In this document: positions 22,748 through 34,561 of the stretch, one piece after another
Numbering within the stretch: the first letter of the stretch is position 1
Layout of the letters: each line of letters starts with the position of its first letter
NCBI GenBank assembly: GCA_015179125.1
Contig: WHVA01000008.1
Coordinates: 186,001 to 250,000, forward strand
DNA from: Gautieria morchelliformis
Lineage: Eukaryota; Basidiomycota; Agaricomycetes; Gomphales; Gomphaceae
Direction of reading: 5' to 3'
DNA: 64,000 nucleotides
Notes under the pieces: generated by a model
Database searches by the model: none
Told to the model about the DNA's origin: nothing
What the model saw: only the letters and a program-made list of their open reading frames with translations
Made by a program: the position numbers and the translations under genes

Positions 22748-24229
22748 TGCCCCATTCCCTCATAATCCAATGCCCTATGGCATGCATGGCCTTTGCAGTC
22801 ACATTGTCACTTGGCATGGTGTTCGGCAGAGGAGTCTTCATCCTCAGGCTCATCCAGTGGTTTCCCTGGAGACTCTGACTTGGCGTCGGAGTTGGGGGGC
22901 ATGGTTCGAGGGCTTTTGAGCCCTTTGGGCTGAGCCGTGTCCTGCACACCGCTAGGTTAGTCCAGTGACACACTGACAATCTCATTAAACCAAAGGGTAC
23001 TTCTTCACTGCTGTTATCTTGATTGGAGGCCTGGGATCTCCAGTGGGTGATGGCTGTTGTGTCTCGAACACCTCACTGTGCGCCAGGGGATAAAGTTGTC
23101 ACTGTCCAAACTTGGCGCTGACTGGAGGGGATTGGTGCGCTCACTGCAATACAGTGCCGGTTCCCATGAGGTTGAGTGGGGTGAGTGATGGAGGGAGGCT
23201 CACGAAAGCCTCGCTGGGGGCCAGGGGATGATCCTGTTGCTGTCTCTGCAGAGACAGTGATGACTTTGCGCTGACTGGAGGAGATTGGTGAGCTGGCCGC
23301 AATAGGGTGTGGTTTCATGTGATGTTGAGTGGGGTGTTTCCTTTCAGACTCGCAAGGGACCATGAACTGCGAGGGAGAGGAAAGGTAAGCCATGTCAAAT
23401 CATATATTGGGACGTACTTTGCTTCGCAGGGCTGCTTTGTGTATAGACATGGGCTCTATGACCAAGTATTCCAGTTATACCTCACCAAATTGAGCCGAGG
23501 AACCACATACCATTATCCTCTGCCTCCTCTTCATCACCCTCCTCCCCCATCTCATATTCATCGTCACCCCCATGCAGCAAAGTTGGAGCATTTGTCTCCT
23601 GGTATTTAGTAGCACAGGAAGGATGTATTACCTCTTCTTCTGAGGGCTATCGCTCTGGTGATGACTCATGTCACCATTCTCAGACCGACCTTGGGACAGG
23701 GCATGTTTGTGTTTGCAGGCTGCTTGGGCCGCTTTCTTCTGTTGGTTACGCTCACCTCTCTCTTGTTCCTCGGCTAGTTGCTGTCCTGCAAGGCAAATGT
23801 ACATAGTGAGCTTTATGAGTGAAGGGAGACATACTATATTTGCATCCTTTTTCTGTCAGTCCATCCTTAACTTGGATGTGTTCACAGGTGCATGAAGCTG
23901 GAACAGCCTCCATGTGCTCTGAGATTACAGACTTTGGCTTGGCTGTCACATTGTTTGTAGATATCTGTCACTGTATAAGGTCTATTTCCTTGAGCAGGCA
24001 TCCAGTGGGCATGGTAGGAGCGTGATGGTATGAGAATAAGAAAGAACAAGTGAGCAAGGCCAAAAACAGTCACATCACTAGTGATCCCTGGGGATGCAAG
24101 GCCGACTTGAAATTGCAAGAGATAATGGGCATATCAACCATGCCTGCACTCAAAGTGTTCCAATGCGGGGCCAGCCACAGAGCCTTTTATTCTTGGAAGG
24201 CTCAGCGTCTTCATGTGGTAAATTCCTGG

Positions 24230-26195
24230 CTATTCCGGAAAGCCCTGGATAAGAAAAATGCCAAGAAGCATTCTGATATCACAAGGACACAAACTGAGCT
24301 TACTGTGCCTGATGATGTGCATGAGCACATCAAAAATAGATGGGGGCAATGGGCTGTGGGCGAAGCCCCCCTTGACGGACCATCTACTCACACAGACCTC
24401 CAGAACCCTGAAGTTCACATTGAGGAGGTGGAACATGGTGTTGATGAGTTGTTTTGCTGAGCATTTGATAAGCTGGCAGGGACATCCCTGGGTACGCACA
24501 ATACAACATTTGAGCAATTGCAAGAGGAGCAGAAATCTGGGCACTTTGGGGTATTTGGGCCTTTCCTGGACCAACAGGAATGGGAACTCGCCGAGTGGCT
24601 TATGCAAGCAGCGCGAGTCAAACGAAGATAGATCGCTTTCTGAATCTGGACATTGTGGGTGTTTTGCTGCATGCATTATACAAAATGGCAGAACTTACCC
24701 GTTTGGCAGACATGCCAGCGCACGGGTCTGTCCTTCCAGGATAACCGATCAGTTTTACAACAGATATATAAGCTACCACAAGGCCCCCCATGGAAGTGCC
24801 ACACAATCACCATGAAAGGGGATGTTCTTAATGAGAATGGCAAGCCAATCCAGGAGGACATTGACATATGGTGTCAGGATCCTGTTGAATGTGTATGTGA
24901 GTTAATCGGGAATCCAGACTTTCATGATGCTATGAAATATGAGCCTGAATGCATGTTCAGTGATGAATCTGAGGAAGAACAGATCATCAATGAAATGTGG
25001 ACCATGCAGTGGTGGTGGGACATGCAGGTGAGAGCACTAGTATTTTAGGTGGACTGTGACTGACAATGTGGTCCAACCCAGGAGAAACTTCCGAGCAGTG
25101 CAACCATCGCACCGGTGATACTGGCTCCAGACAAGACCCAACTGTCTCAGTTCAGTGGAGATAATCAAGCCTGGCCTGTTTATATATCAATTGGAAACAT
25201 CTGTAAGGCTGTTCGTCATTAGACATCAAAACGGGGCATGATACTGCTTGGATACCTCCCTGTCATGAAACCTGAGTGTCTCCACGAAAAATCTTGCAAA
25301 GGAGCTGGGTTTCGACTCTTTCACTTTCTCATGTCCATCCTCCTGGAACCATTAATTGCAGCTGGCAAAAATGGAGTGCGAATTACCTGTGCTCACTGGC
25401 ACATTCACATGGTCTACCCAATCCTGGCTGCGTATATTGCGGACTTTCCTGAGCAGTGTCTCATTGCCGGTGTCCAACAATCTGATTGCCCCATCTGTGA
25501 AATTGACTCTGATGACCGTGGGGAACCCAGCCATGCACCATTCCCGGACTCTGTTCATGCCCTGAGTTCCCTCAAGGACTGGGTAGCAGAAGTCTCCTCA
25601 GAAGAATATACATGTCCATCCAATCCCCAAACCATTCTGGGATGAACTGCCTCATATGGACATTTTTTCATGCCTCACACCTGACCTCCTGCACCAACTT
25701 CACAAGGGTGTATTCAAAGATCATCTTGTGAAATGGTGTCTCATGCATGCGTGTGCAGCAGAAATTGATCAAAGGTTCCAGTGCATGCCAGATCATCTGA
25801 GTCTGCGATACTTCAAGAAAGGAATATCTACTATTATGCAGTGGACAGGGCATAATTCAAGGAGATGCAATGCATCCATATGGTGCAGTCCATTCAGAAG
25901 TCACCGCAGTTGCTCATGCTGTCATTGATTTCATTTATTACACATCATATCACTCACAGTCTACTGAGACTTTGCGTAGGCTCCAAGATGCCCTCAATAC
26001 CTTCCACCAGCACAAAGAGACCTTTGTGAAACTAGGGATCTGAAAGCACACCTGAATCCCAAAGATTCATATAATGGAGCATTATATTGCTCTCATCCAA
26101 GCGAAAGGGACACCTGATGGGTTTAATACAGAACTTTCAGAGCGCCTGCACATTGACTTTGCCAAAGAGGGCTATCAGGCCAGTAACAAGAAAAA
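24230..26195 (+). pseudogene. Plavaka-family transposase pseudogene
   Basis: The segments follow the Plavaka family order. They include MKYEPECMFSDESEEEQI and EMWTMQWWWDMQ (about 24930-25026), a stretch near 25100 (VILAPDKTQLSQFSGDN-like), MILLGYLPVMKPECLHE (25238), FRLFHFLMSILLEPLIAAG, VYPILAAYIADFPEQC, DCPICEIDSDDRG, DIFSCLTPDLLHQLHKG (25656) and IMEHYIALIQAKGTPDG (about 26070). Plavaka is a cut-and-paste DNA transposon family of basidiomycetes. Several frameshifts and stops split it. Part of this may be introns, but breaks such as LNPKD after a TGA at 26041 show decay. It lies divergent from the DUF6532 pseudogene. No terminal repeats were identified. Confidence 0.85.
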
Positions 26196-26738
26196 TTAAA
26201 TCAAACAAATTGACATACCTTACACGACCCCATTCACAATTTCACACCATTTCCCATTTGGACACACGCCATCCCAGATAGCCAGTCCAATTCCAATAAA
26301 GTGGACAAACCATTACATGTCCAGGAGCCAGCGGAATAAGTACAAGCCACTACGGTTGCTGCCAGTGCACCCACCTGGAGTATCGCCAAGCATGCACCAG
26401 GGCCAAAAACCCCTGTTTGAACTCTCATCAAGAACCATGGAGCTGTGGATTTTGTGCCAGCTGTTACGATCTGTTCCTGAATTTGGACCGAAGCCTCAGC
26501 TTTGGCTCTCATTTGGGAACCTCGGGTTCCACTTGGCTTTCCTTCAGGTTTCCTTTGTACTTCCCATCACCCCTGATTCCCTTTCCCAGTTAGTTCCCCC
26601 TTTACCTGACCCTTGTTCCCCTGACCATTGATCCAATCATGTTCTCTTCACGACCCTACACACTACTTTACTATATAGACCTCCAGTCCATGTATCGTAG
26701 TTCCTCAGTTCAGATATCGAATTAGCTTATCGTACTTA
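26196..26738. other. Flank before the MITE; possible 5' LTR of chromovirus B
   Basis: No gene is seen. From 26462 the sequence starts TGTTACGATCTG, has a TATA box (ACTATATAGACC, near 26670) and leads into the leader and ATG (27155) of chromovirus B after the MITE. It could be that element's 5' LTR, but no matching 3' LTR lies in the window. Confidence 0.35.
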
Positions 26739-27114
26739 CAGCGCTTTGCAGTACGTAAGGCAGGCGCTGATTTTGCACGTGCTTTAGCTGCAAGACTTAA
26801 ACCAGCAATAATTCAGGCAATACTGCTCTGATTGCTTCAAAATTTGTATATAGCTTTATGTAGATCATATGCAGGGCACAGAACAATAATATCCAGCAAA
26901 GTCATCCACTTTGAAATTCACACAAAAATTGGGATTTTCAAATTGCTTGATTTTTAGTGAGGTTATTACTCTGTGCCCTGCCTATGATCTACATAAAGCT
27001 ATATACAAAATTTCGAACCAAACAGAGCAGTATTCCCTGAGTTATTGCTGTTTTAAGTCTTGCAGCTAAAACACATGCAAAATCAGTGCCTGCTTTAGGT
27101 ACTGCAAAGCACTG
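26739..27114. mobile_element. 376-bp Tc1/mariner-like MITE with long inverted repeats
   Basis: Two arms of about 175 bp are inverted copies of each other (CAGCGCTTTGCAGTAC at the left end, GTACTGCAAAGCACTG at the right), separated by a short AT-rich spacer. The flanking dinucleotide is TA on both sides (26737-26738 and 27115-27116). CAGYG ends with a TA duplication fit the Tc1/mariner superfamily. There is no coding capacity, so it would be a non-autonomous copy able to fold back on itself. Confidence 0.8.
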
Positions 27115-27154
27115 TAATACCCTCTGCTTGATAAAAAAACCCACTTCTCAGCTT

Positions 27155-28930
27155 ATGGCCGATATCGCTCCCAAAATTAGGGCGGAACACTGAGTGGGCG
27201 CAACCCATGAGGTTGAAGCCAAGTGTCAATATTGGTTTTTAGGTGTTAATATCATGTATTAGTGAACACAGCAAATGCCCAAATAACTTGTGTGGATAAG
27301 TGTGCCGTTCAGTGAATAAGGTGAACCAATAAATGTTCAGAAGAGAGGGCTGCCCAAACAGAGCTCACCCTATCTACAGTCATAGCGAAATAGCCCGCGG
27401 CACTTGACGATGTAACGTGCAAGGTGCCATGGAAAGGTTGTTTAAGAACAATCCTTTCGCCAGTGAAGGCGCTCCTTCAGAGCCCTTCGCCAACAGCACA
27501 GATAATAGTTCAAAGGCTAAGGTAATGAAGGTGAAGTATGAAGACTCACCAGTGGTGCTTAAGTCTTCCTCTGGTCGAAGATAGAAATCTATAGGAGAGG
27601 GCTCAAGACGATGGTCACAGTGAGGTCAAGTTTTTCACAAGATGGACATATGATAATTGAACTGGGGAATATACATGTGAATGTAAACTACTTATATTGG
27701 ATTCCGCACCCCAGTGCCGAGTTATTGGTGCTGGCCGAGGGCGTGTCAGCGAAGTTCCTGAAGAACCGAGTGCTGAACCCACCAAACCTAGTGATCCTGG
27801 CAATGGTGGTGGTGGTGGCGATGATTCCGATTCCAGTTCCGAGCACAATTCTGATCTCGATGTAGCAGGCCCGGGACCTAATCCCAACCCAAATGCAGCA
27901 GCAAATGGCAAGGAACAGATTGGGTGACTACTCACGGCTTTGGAAAGGCTCACCGACAATGGGCTTGGTGGTGGTGGAGACCGAAGTGATTCAAAGGCGA
28001 AACTTTGGGAACCCGACCAGTTTGATGGCTCAAACCCGAAGAAGCTCCAAGGATTTCTTCTCCAGTGCACATTGAATTTCCATGCCAAAACCCCAAGCAT
28101 TCCAAGATGGTTCTATGAAAGTGAACTATGTTTTATCCTTCCTCAAGGGGACAGCTCTAGATTATTTCGAGCCCTACCTTCCATATGACCCTGCCAACGA
28201 ACCCACATGGCTTTGGATTACACAGCATTCACAGAAGAGCTCTATCTGAATTTTGGCCCCTACAATCAGGTTGCTGATGCTGAAATTGAGCTCGAGAATT
28301 TGGTCATGAAGGATAACCACAAGGCAACTTGGTTTTTTGTCAAATTCTACAGGCTTGCATCCGTCCTCCAGTATAACAATTTGGCTTTGCATCACCGAGC
28401 CTATTTGGCCTTTGCCAAAGTGAATCAAGGACGAAATGGTGCATTTCGACAAACCCTGAACCCTTGACAACCTCTGAGACCTCATTCAGAAAATCGACCA
28501 GAGGTATTGGGAATGTCGCAGTGAACTCTCTCGCAAGACTCATTCCACTCCCAAGCCCGAGGCCAAGAATGATAGGTCGGCCAACCAAAACCGAGGATCC
28601 CAGAACAATGACTGATGTCAAGGTCAAGGTTCCGGCAACTCCAACACTAATGCCGGTAACAACCAAGGCAAAGGCAAGGACAAGCCGAAAGGGGATAATC
28701 AGTCTGAGGGTCAGAAAAAACCCGAACCAGACTGACTCGGCAAGGATGGCAAAATCATGCCTGCAGAATGCCAATGCCACATGGATAACAACCTCTGCTT
28801 AATATGTGCACAGAGTAGCCACTGTGCAAAGGAGTGTCCGAGGGCCACGTTGGCCCAGGCAGCCACAGCTTCTGATGGGAAGACATCCGATGACAAAGCC
28901 AAAAGCTCGGCTTCAGGTGCAAAAAAATAG
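27155..28930 (+). pseudogene. gag of chromovirus B, broken and interrupted
   Basis: The likely start is ATG 27155 (MADIAPKIRAE). A truncated LTR of the 1273-bp family (27224-27702) interrupts it. It continues with an acidic, Gly-rich stretch (about 27750-27870), the capsid region (LWEPDQFDGSNPKKLQGF, DYTAFTEELYLNFGPYN and WFFVKFYRLASVLQYN) and a zinc knuckle, CLICAQSSHCAKEC, near 28797. Several frameshifts are present (near 28110, 28465 and 28500). Pol follows in another frame. Confidence 0.85.
27224..27702 (+). mobile_element. Truncated LTR of the 1273-bp family
   Basis: The sequence starts TGTCAATATTGGTTTTTAGG and matches the first ~490 bp of the solo LTR at 1005-2277, ending abruptly at AACTACTTATATTGG. 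The rest of the LTR is missing, so no TSD can be read. It interrupts gag of chromovirus B. Confidence 0.85.
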
Positions 28931-28974
28931 TCAGTGACCCTACAGCCTCCGCACATACCGAGGGTCACCTTGAC

Positions 28975-31363
28975 TTGGCTTGCGCATTAAGGGAGGTAAG
29001 AATCAATGCTTCTGCTCTCTGTTCTCCAAATTCTCTTGTAGGTAGTTTATCCTCGTCTCTGCTGCCCAACCAAAAGTTTAAAGCTCTAGTAGATTCTGGT
29101 TCTACTCATTGTTTTATTGAATCTGTTTTTGTAAGTAGAAATAGTCTGAAAACCCAATCCATAGATCCGATCCCACTCTGTTTGTTTGATGGTAGTACAA
29201 ATTCAGTAATTACTGAAGCTGTAGAGCTACCTATCCGTTTCCCTGATGGTCACACCCATTCCGTAGACTTTATGTCACCCCCCTTGATTCATCTGTTTCG
29301 GTAGTTCTCGGACACAACTGGCTCAGCTGCTACAATCTGTTGATTGACTGGGTACTGGGCAGTATTACATTCCGAACTACCCTCCCAGGCAGTCCTGTGG
29401 AACACCTGCTGGCTCCAGCTGCTCGCACCTCTACAGCCAAGACCAAGCCAAACCTGAGCTTGAAAGCCCCCCAGGTGGCTCTCCTGAATGCGGCAGTGTT
29501 TTACTGTGCCTGCAAACTAGAGGGTTCCCCATGTTTCCAGCTAAACATGGTGCAGCCCGAATTCGAGGCTTCAGCCCATTTGGATTCTGTGCAACCCGAT
29601 CCGGTGGACCTAAAGGATGTTCCGAAGGAGTATCACAACTTCGCGGATGTCTTTAGCAAGTCCAAAGGCGATGCCTTGGCTCCCCACCGACCCTATGATC
29701 TAAATATCACTTTAGAGGATGGTGCTACTCCTCCTCAACCCCTGTTATACTCGCTCTCTACCTTGGAGCTTGCCACGCTCTGAGCTTTCATTGATGAGCA
29801 CCTGAACTTGGGTTACATTCGGCCCACTCAGTCCTCCCATGGAGCCCCTATCCCCTTTGTCAAAAAGAAGAGTGGTGAACTTCGGCTCTGTGTGGCTTTC
29901 CAAGCACTCAATAAAATTACGAAGAAGGACCGCTATCCACTCCCATTAATTACCGACTTGTTGGATGCACCCCGGAAGGCTTGTATTTATATCAAAATTG
30001 AACTTCGGCATGCATTCCACCTCATCCAAGTCGCCAAAGGCAACGAGTGGAAAACAGCATTCCAGACCTGGTACGGTTCTTTCAAATGGCTAGTCATGCC
30101 TTTCAGCTTAACCAATGGTCCCGCAGTTTTTCAATGTTTTATGAATGATGTCTTTGGAGATATGCTTGATCTATGTGTCGTCGTGTATCTTGACGACATA
30201 CTCATCTACTCCAACGACCCGGTCAAACACAGGGAACACATCCATGAAGTATTGTGGCGTCTTTGGAAACACGGTCTCTATGCTAAACCTGATAAATGCG
30301 AATGGCACCGAGATTCCATGGAATTCCTAGGGTATATGCTGTCTACCAATGGCTTTACCATGTCCAAAGACAAAGTCCAGACAATCCGCGATTGGCCTGA
30401 ACCCCGGAAGGTAAAAGACATACAGTCCTTCCTCAGCTTCACCAATTTTTACTGCCACTTTATCTATAACTATTCTGACATCATGGTCCCCCTAACCCAG
30501 CTTACCCGTAAAGGCACCCCTTGGGAATTTACCAAAGAATGCTGAAAGTCTTTCAATTATCTCAAGGAAGCTTTCACTTCGGCCCCGATGCTGTTGCATT
30601 GGATTCCCGACTGGCCTATGGTCGTGGAAACCGATGCCTCAGATTATGCCCTCGGCGCAATCCTGTCATTGTTCGATGAAGAAGGCATCCTGCACCCGGT
30701 CGCTTTCCATTCCCGAACATTTTCCGGTGCCAAATTAAATTACGATGTCCATGACAAAGAGCTACTGGCAATTTTTGAAGTGTTTCAATGTTGGAGACAC
30801 TATTTGGAGGGCTCTGGCTCCCCTATCAACGCTGTCACTGATCACAAAAGCTTGGAGTATTTTGCCACCACAAAGTTGCTAACCTGACGACAAGCCCGCT
30901 GGTCTGAATTCCTCTCGCAATCTAACCTCATTATTTGGTTCCACCCCAGAAAGCTCGGTACAAAACCTGACGCTCTAACTAGACGATGGGACGTCAACCT
31001 TACAGTGGGAGGTAATGACTACAGCTCAGTCAACCCGCAGAACTTCCTACCAATTTTCACTAATCAACAATTGTCGGAATCCCTCCGGGCAACATGCTTG
31101 CTTGCACCCGTTCTCCGGGCAAGCACTGTGATGGACTCTGAGAAGATTCATGCAACATATTTGCTAACCTGGCATCCGATCCCGTAGCCACTAAGCATCT
31201 CGGCGATAGTTCTGACCCAAGATGGATGCAAACCAAGGATGGCTTTCTCTGCCTCGATGGCCGCATATATGTTCCCAATGCTGACAATCTCCGGCTCCAA
31301 GTACTTCAGTACAAACATGACCATGTACTTCAGGACATTTCAGTCAAAACAAGACCTTAGAAC
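28975..31363 (+). pseudogene. pol of chromovirus B, 5' part: protease, RT, RNase H
   Basis: The protease motif ALVDSGSTHCFIES lies near 29086. RT follows (PIPFVKKKSGELRLCV, MPFSLTNGPAVFQ and catalytic YLDDILIYSND near 30190), then RNase H (VETDASDYALGAIL and AVTDHKSLEYF) and the start of the integrase zinc region (KHDHV near 31314). Stops include the TGA codons before AFIDEHL, after FTKEC and after KLLT. The frame is cut by the LTR at 31364. Confidence 0.9.
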
Positions 31364-33078
31364 TGTTTTGGAACCCTTCAAGACTTTGGTGTTATTGCTA
31401 ACACCTCTGTCTATCAGAATGTGTCGTTTACACGACTAGTAGAATACCAATCCAATGCAGCAGCACAACTCCGGAAATAATTTAATATTTGTACCTTGGT
31501 TGCAATCCATGTAATATCTAGTCCAAGTTGTTACAACTAGAAGGCAATGCATTTCTTAGCTGCACTGAACAATAAACTAAAAGAGTGCGTAGGTTCAAGG
31601 ACACTATCGGGGTCCAAGAGTATTCCTTTTATTAAAGAGGGGATAGGCTCCGCAAGAGAGTTTGTAAGTGGATTGGGTCGACCAACGTCAATGCACTGCA
31701 ATAACGAGAGAGTAATGTGAAGTGGCTTTCATGCAAAACTTGACTTGACTTGTGAAAGTCACTGAACAGGAAAATCAACTGAACAGCTCATCTCGGATAT
31801 TGGAGTGCTAATTGACAAGAAAATCGATTGCCAACCTCACTCTGTAGAGTTTCACTCAGCGGGTTAGGCTAAGTGGCTAAGCAGTAAAGCAACTACTTAA
31901 CTAAGAATAGTTACTCTAAGCAAGAGTAGTATTCTAGTTTGGGTTAGGAACTTAGGTAAGATGTGCAAGTCACACAAGCTGTGTAGGACAGAAGATGGGT
32001 TGGATTGATTGCTCAAAAGGCAGGCAAAGGGCCTCCTTTATATTGTAATGTACATGGGCTTAGTAAGCAGGTAGAACCTTCTATCTATTAATGGAATGGG
32101 GGGAGAAACTTGTGAAAAATGGAAGAAAGTGTTGGAAGGCACTGGCTGATTCCAGGTGATTCCCAATGACTCATTCAGTCCCACCAATCAGAGCTTGATT
32201 TGTCAGGAATGACTCACTGAATGGAGTCATGTGCCTTAGCACAGCTTGGTAGAGTCATGTACTCCTGACCCACCAAGATGTGCCTGGTTTGGTTGAGTCA
32301 TTGAGGCTGTATCTCCAAATGACTATGTTTTTGGCACTCAGAGGCTGAGTAAGCAGTTCTGAGCCAATTAGGGCTCTGTAGCCATAATTACTAAGAGCAC
32401 TGCTTAGCACAGCTGAGCATATCCTGGCACAGCCTTGTTGTCATGACTGACCAAGATCCCCACTGTTTGGTGTAGCCAAACAGGCTGCACAGCTGTGTGG
32501 TGGTTATGCACAGTAGCTAGATACCAGAAGCTCAGTGAACAGGATAGTTCACTGAGGTGCCGCTAACTCCGAGTTCGCATTATATATGGCCTCGGGCATG
32601 TGCCCGAGGCTACTAACATGGAAACACCCTCTGCCTGACCTCCCCGCCTTGACCCTGCATTCTAGCTTATCACTGCTAACCCCAACAAGCTGCTATTGCT
32701 GCAAATAGCGATTGTTTGGATCTCAGCTGGAAATACTGAGAGAGCCATCCTGCCGGACCTGAGAGTGCTTAGGTAACCCTAGGTCCGAAAATAGGGCAAC
32801 CGCTGAGGTGTCTGGCGGAGTTTGAAGTTGAAGGTCCGTGACAGAGTTGTGGGTGTAAGTGGACACACAACTCTGCAAGGGCAGAAATAAGGCAGTTTGG
32901 GTCTCTGAAGCCTCGGAAAAATAGGGGAAAATACTAGAAAAATAGAGGAATGTTTGAATAGACTTTCCCCAGTATTATAAACAGCATACAAGGACTGTTA
33001 ATTCTCCAGAGGTGGTTTTACATGTTTGTCAAGACTTTAGAAAAGAACTAGGGCTGGTTGTACAGCCATTCCCCTACA
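31364..33078. mobile_element. LTR of the 1.5-kb family inserted in chromovirus B integrase
   Basis: The element starts TGTTTTGGAACCC and ends TTCCCCTACA like the copy at 20670-22200. The flanking pentamers are AGAAC (31359-31363) and ATAAC (33079-33083), a TSD with one change. It is 1715 bp because it carries a 192-bp insert at 32496-32687. Integrase coding resumes directly after it. Confidence 0.88.
32496..32687. mobile_element. 192-bp mini-LTR-like element with TSD AGCTG
   Basis: The element starts TGTGGTGGTTATG, ends CCCCAACA and has AGCTG on both sides (32491-32495 and 32688-32692). The sister LTR at 20670-22200 lacks it. It contains a TATA box (TTATATATGG, 32579-32588) followed by a perfect 22-bp palindrome (GCCTCGGGCA/TGCCCGAGGC, 32589-32610). 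The size and ends resemble the LTRs of TRIM/SMART miniature retrotransposons. Confidence 0.75.
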
Positions 33079-33083
33079 ATAAC

Positions 33084-34321
33084 TCATTCAACAGGAATAC
33101 ACATGGCCTGCACTTCGTTCTTTCGTCATTGACTTTTGCAAGTCCTGCACTACTTGCTTGCATTCAAAGTCACAGCATCATCGGCCTTATGGCTCCCTGC
33201 AGCAGCTTCCAATGCCCAAGCAACCTTGGAATTCAATCTCCATGGATTTCATTGAGCAGTTGCCAGCGTCTTTGGGATTCACTGCAATCCTTGTAGTGGT
33301 TTGCCATTTAACCAAGCAGAGCATATTCATCCCGACTTACCACATGGTCACATCCACAGACCTCGCCCGCCTGTTTGTCTATGCACGTTTTCTCAAAGCA
33401 CGGTGTCCCTAGTCATGTGACATCCGACCGAGGTTCGGAATTTGTCTCGCACTTTTTCCATTCCCTGGGTAAGGCTCTTGACATGAAACTGCATTTCACC
33501 TCGGGATACCATCCCAAAGACGATGGTCAAACTGAACATGTCAACCAAACCCTGGAACAGTATCTTCGTGTGTATTGCAATTATCAACAGGACAATTGGT
33601 CTGAGTTGCTACCACTTGCCGAGTTTGCGTATAACAATTCTCCCAGTGCAACTACTGGCATATCACCCTTCTTTGCCAACAAGGGATACAACCCAGACCT
33701 CATGGTTCACCCCAAACGGGACCTCACATCCTCCCGAGCATGAGACTTTGCAGTTGACCTTGACCAGCTTCACACTGCCTTGAAAGAGAAAATTAAATCC
33801 GCTCAATCTCGGTATCAGGTCTCGGCCAACGTGCGTCATGCTCCCGCTCCTGAGTTCGCGATAAGATCCTCAGCGTTTGTAAAAGCGTAGTTCTTCCGGA
33901 CAACCAGGCCCTTGAAGAAACTGGCTGAGAAGTACCTCAGTCCCTTTGAGATTATTGGCCAGGCCAGGTCCTGAGCTTACATTCTACGCCTCCTGGATAG
34001 CCTTCAGGGAGTCCACCCAGTCTTTCATGTCTCCATGCTCAAACCCGCAATCCCAAATACCATTCCAAACAGGGTTCAGTCTCCGCCACCCCCAGTCGAG
34101 ATCGATGGTGAGACAGAGTATGAGATTTCCGAGATTCTTGATTCCAAGATCAACTGACACCGTAGACCCTGTAACCTCCTGTACCTCGTCCATTGGGCTG
34201 GTTATGAAGGAACCAATGAAGAGATGTCATGGATCCTTGCGACTGAGCTCGGCGATGGGGCCAAGATCATGACCGACTTTCACTCAGCCTACCCTGCCAA
34301 GCCTGGACCATGGGTTCCTTG
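33084..34321 (+). pseudogene. pol of chromovirus B, 3' part: integrase and chromodomain
   Basis: The integrase core shows SISMDFIEQLPASLG (first Asp, near 33240), HVTSDRGSEFVSHFF (second Asp, near 33415) and GYHPKDDGQTEHVNQTLEQ (Glu). The C-terminus reads LAEKYLSPFEIIG and HPVFHVSMLKPAIPN, and the chromodomain YEISEILDSKI, then YLVHWAGYEGTNEEMSW (near 34190). The protein ends at TGA 34319-34321. Frameshifts lie near 33150 and 33400, and TGA replaces an expected Arg at 33741 and 34156. Confidence 0.9.
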
Positions 34322-34561
34322 AACCTGAGCTTCAGCTCCCCCGTTTCCTTTCACTCATTTGACGGTCATTTTCTTAGTTAGACACAACACTCTTTTGCTA
34401 TGTGATATCTTGGCTGTTTTGCCAAATAGCTACGCTTGTAGTTCTTGGCTTTCCCTTTTCTCTGTCTGTTCATTTCACTTCCATTCCTGATCCCGATTCC
34501 AAAACAAAAAGTACCCAAGAAACAAGATTCACATTAGATAGAAAACCCGAAAAGACATTAG
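34322..34561. other. Spacer between pol and the antisense gene
   Basis: The 240 bp of T/C-rich sequence hold no gene. This is where the pol transcript and the antisense transcript would converge. Confidence 0.5.

Larger units (their letters stand above)
19784..24020 (-). pseudogene. DUF6532-type protein pseudogene, interrupted by nested LTRs
   Basis: The C-terminal block (19784-20240, minus strand) reads FVERVSTICGPVKDKVI, then HMIQANKALAGKLLGDDGY, HPILQDVINAQWF and SDGIVFGASFNPILDPVI, matching the pattern of basidiomycete DUF6532 proteins (function unknown). A middle block lies at 20330-20476 (EEHDVDVEIWATACWEN). The N-terminal part (22748-24020) is low in complexity with a charged helix (LAEEQERGERNQQKKAAQ). 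Two nested solo LTRs separate the blocks at 20477-22747. Stops and frameshifts, such as VIK-stop-VASHYGF, show that it is dead. The family is assigned by motif memory, and exon limits are not resolved. Confidence 0.6.

Noticed and set aside
27224-27702. Possible complete solo LTR
   Set aside because: It matches only the first part of the 1273-bp family and stops abruptly without the CATGACA end or a TSD.
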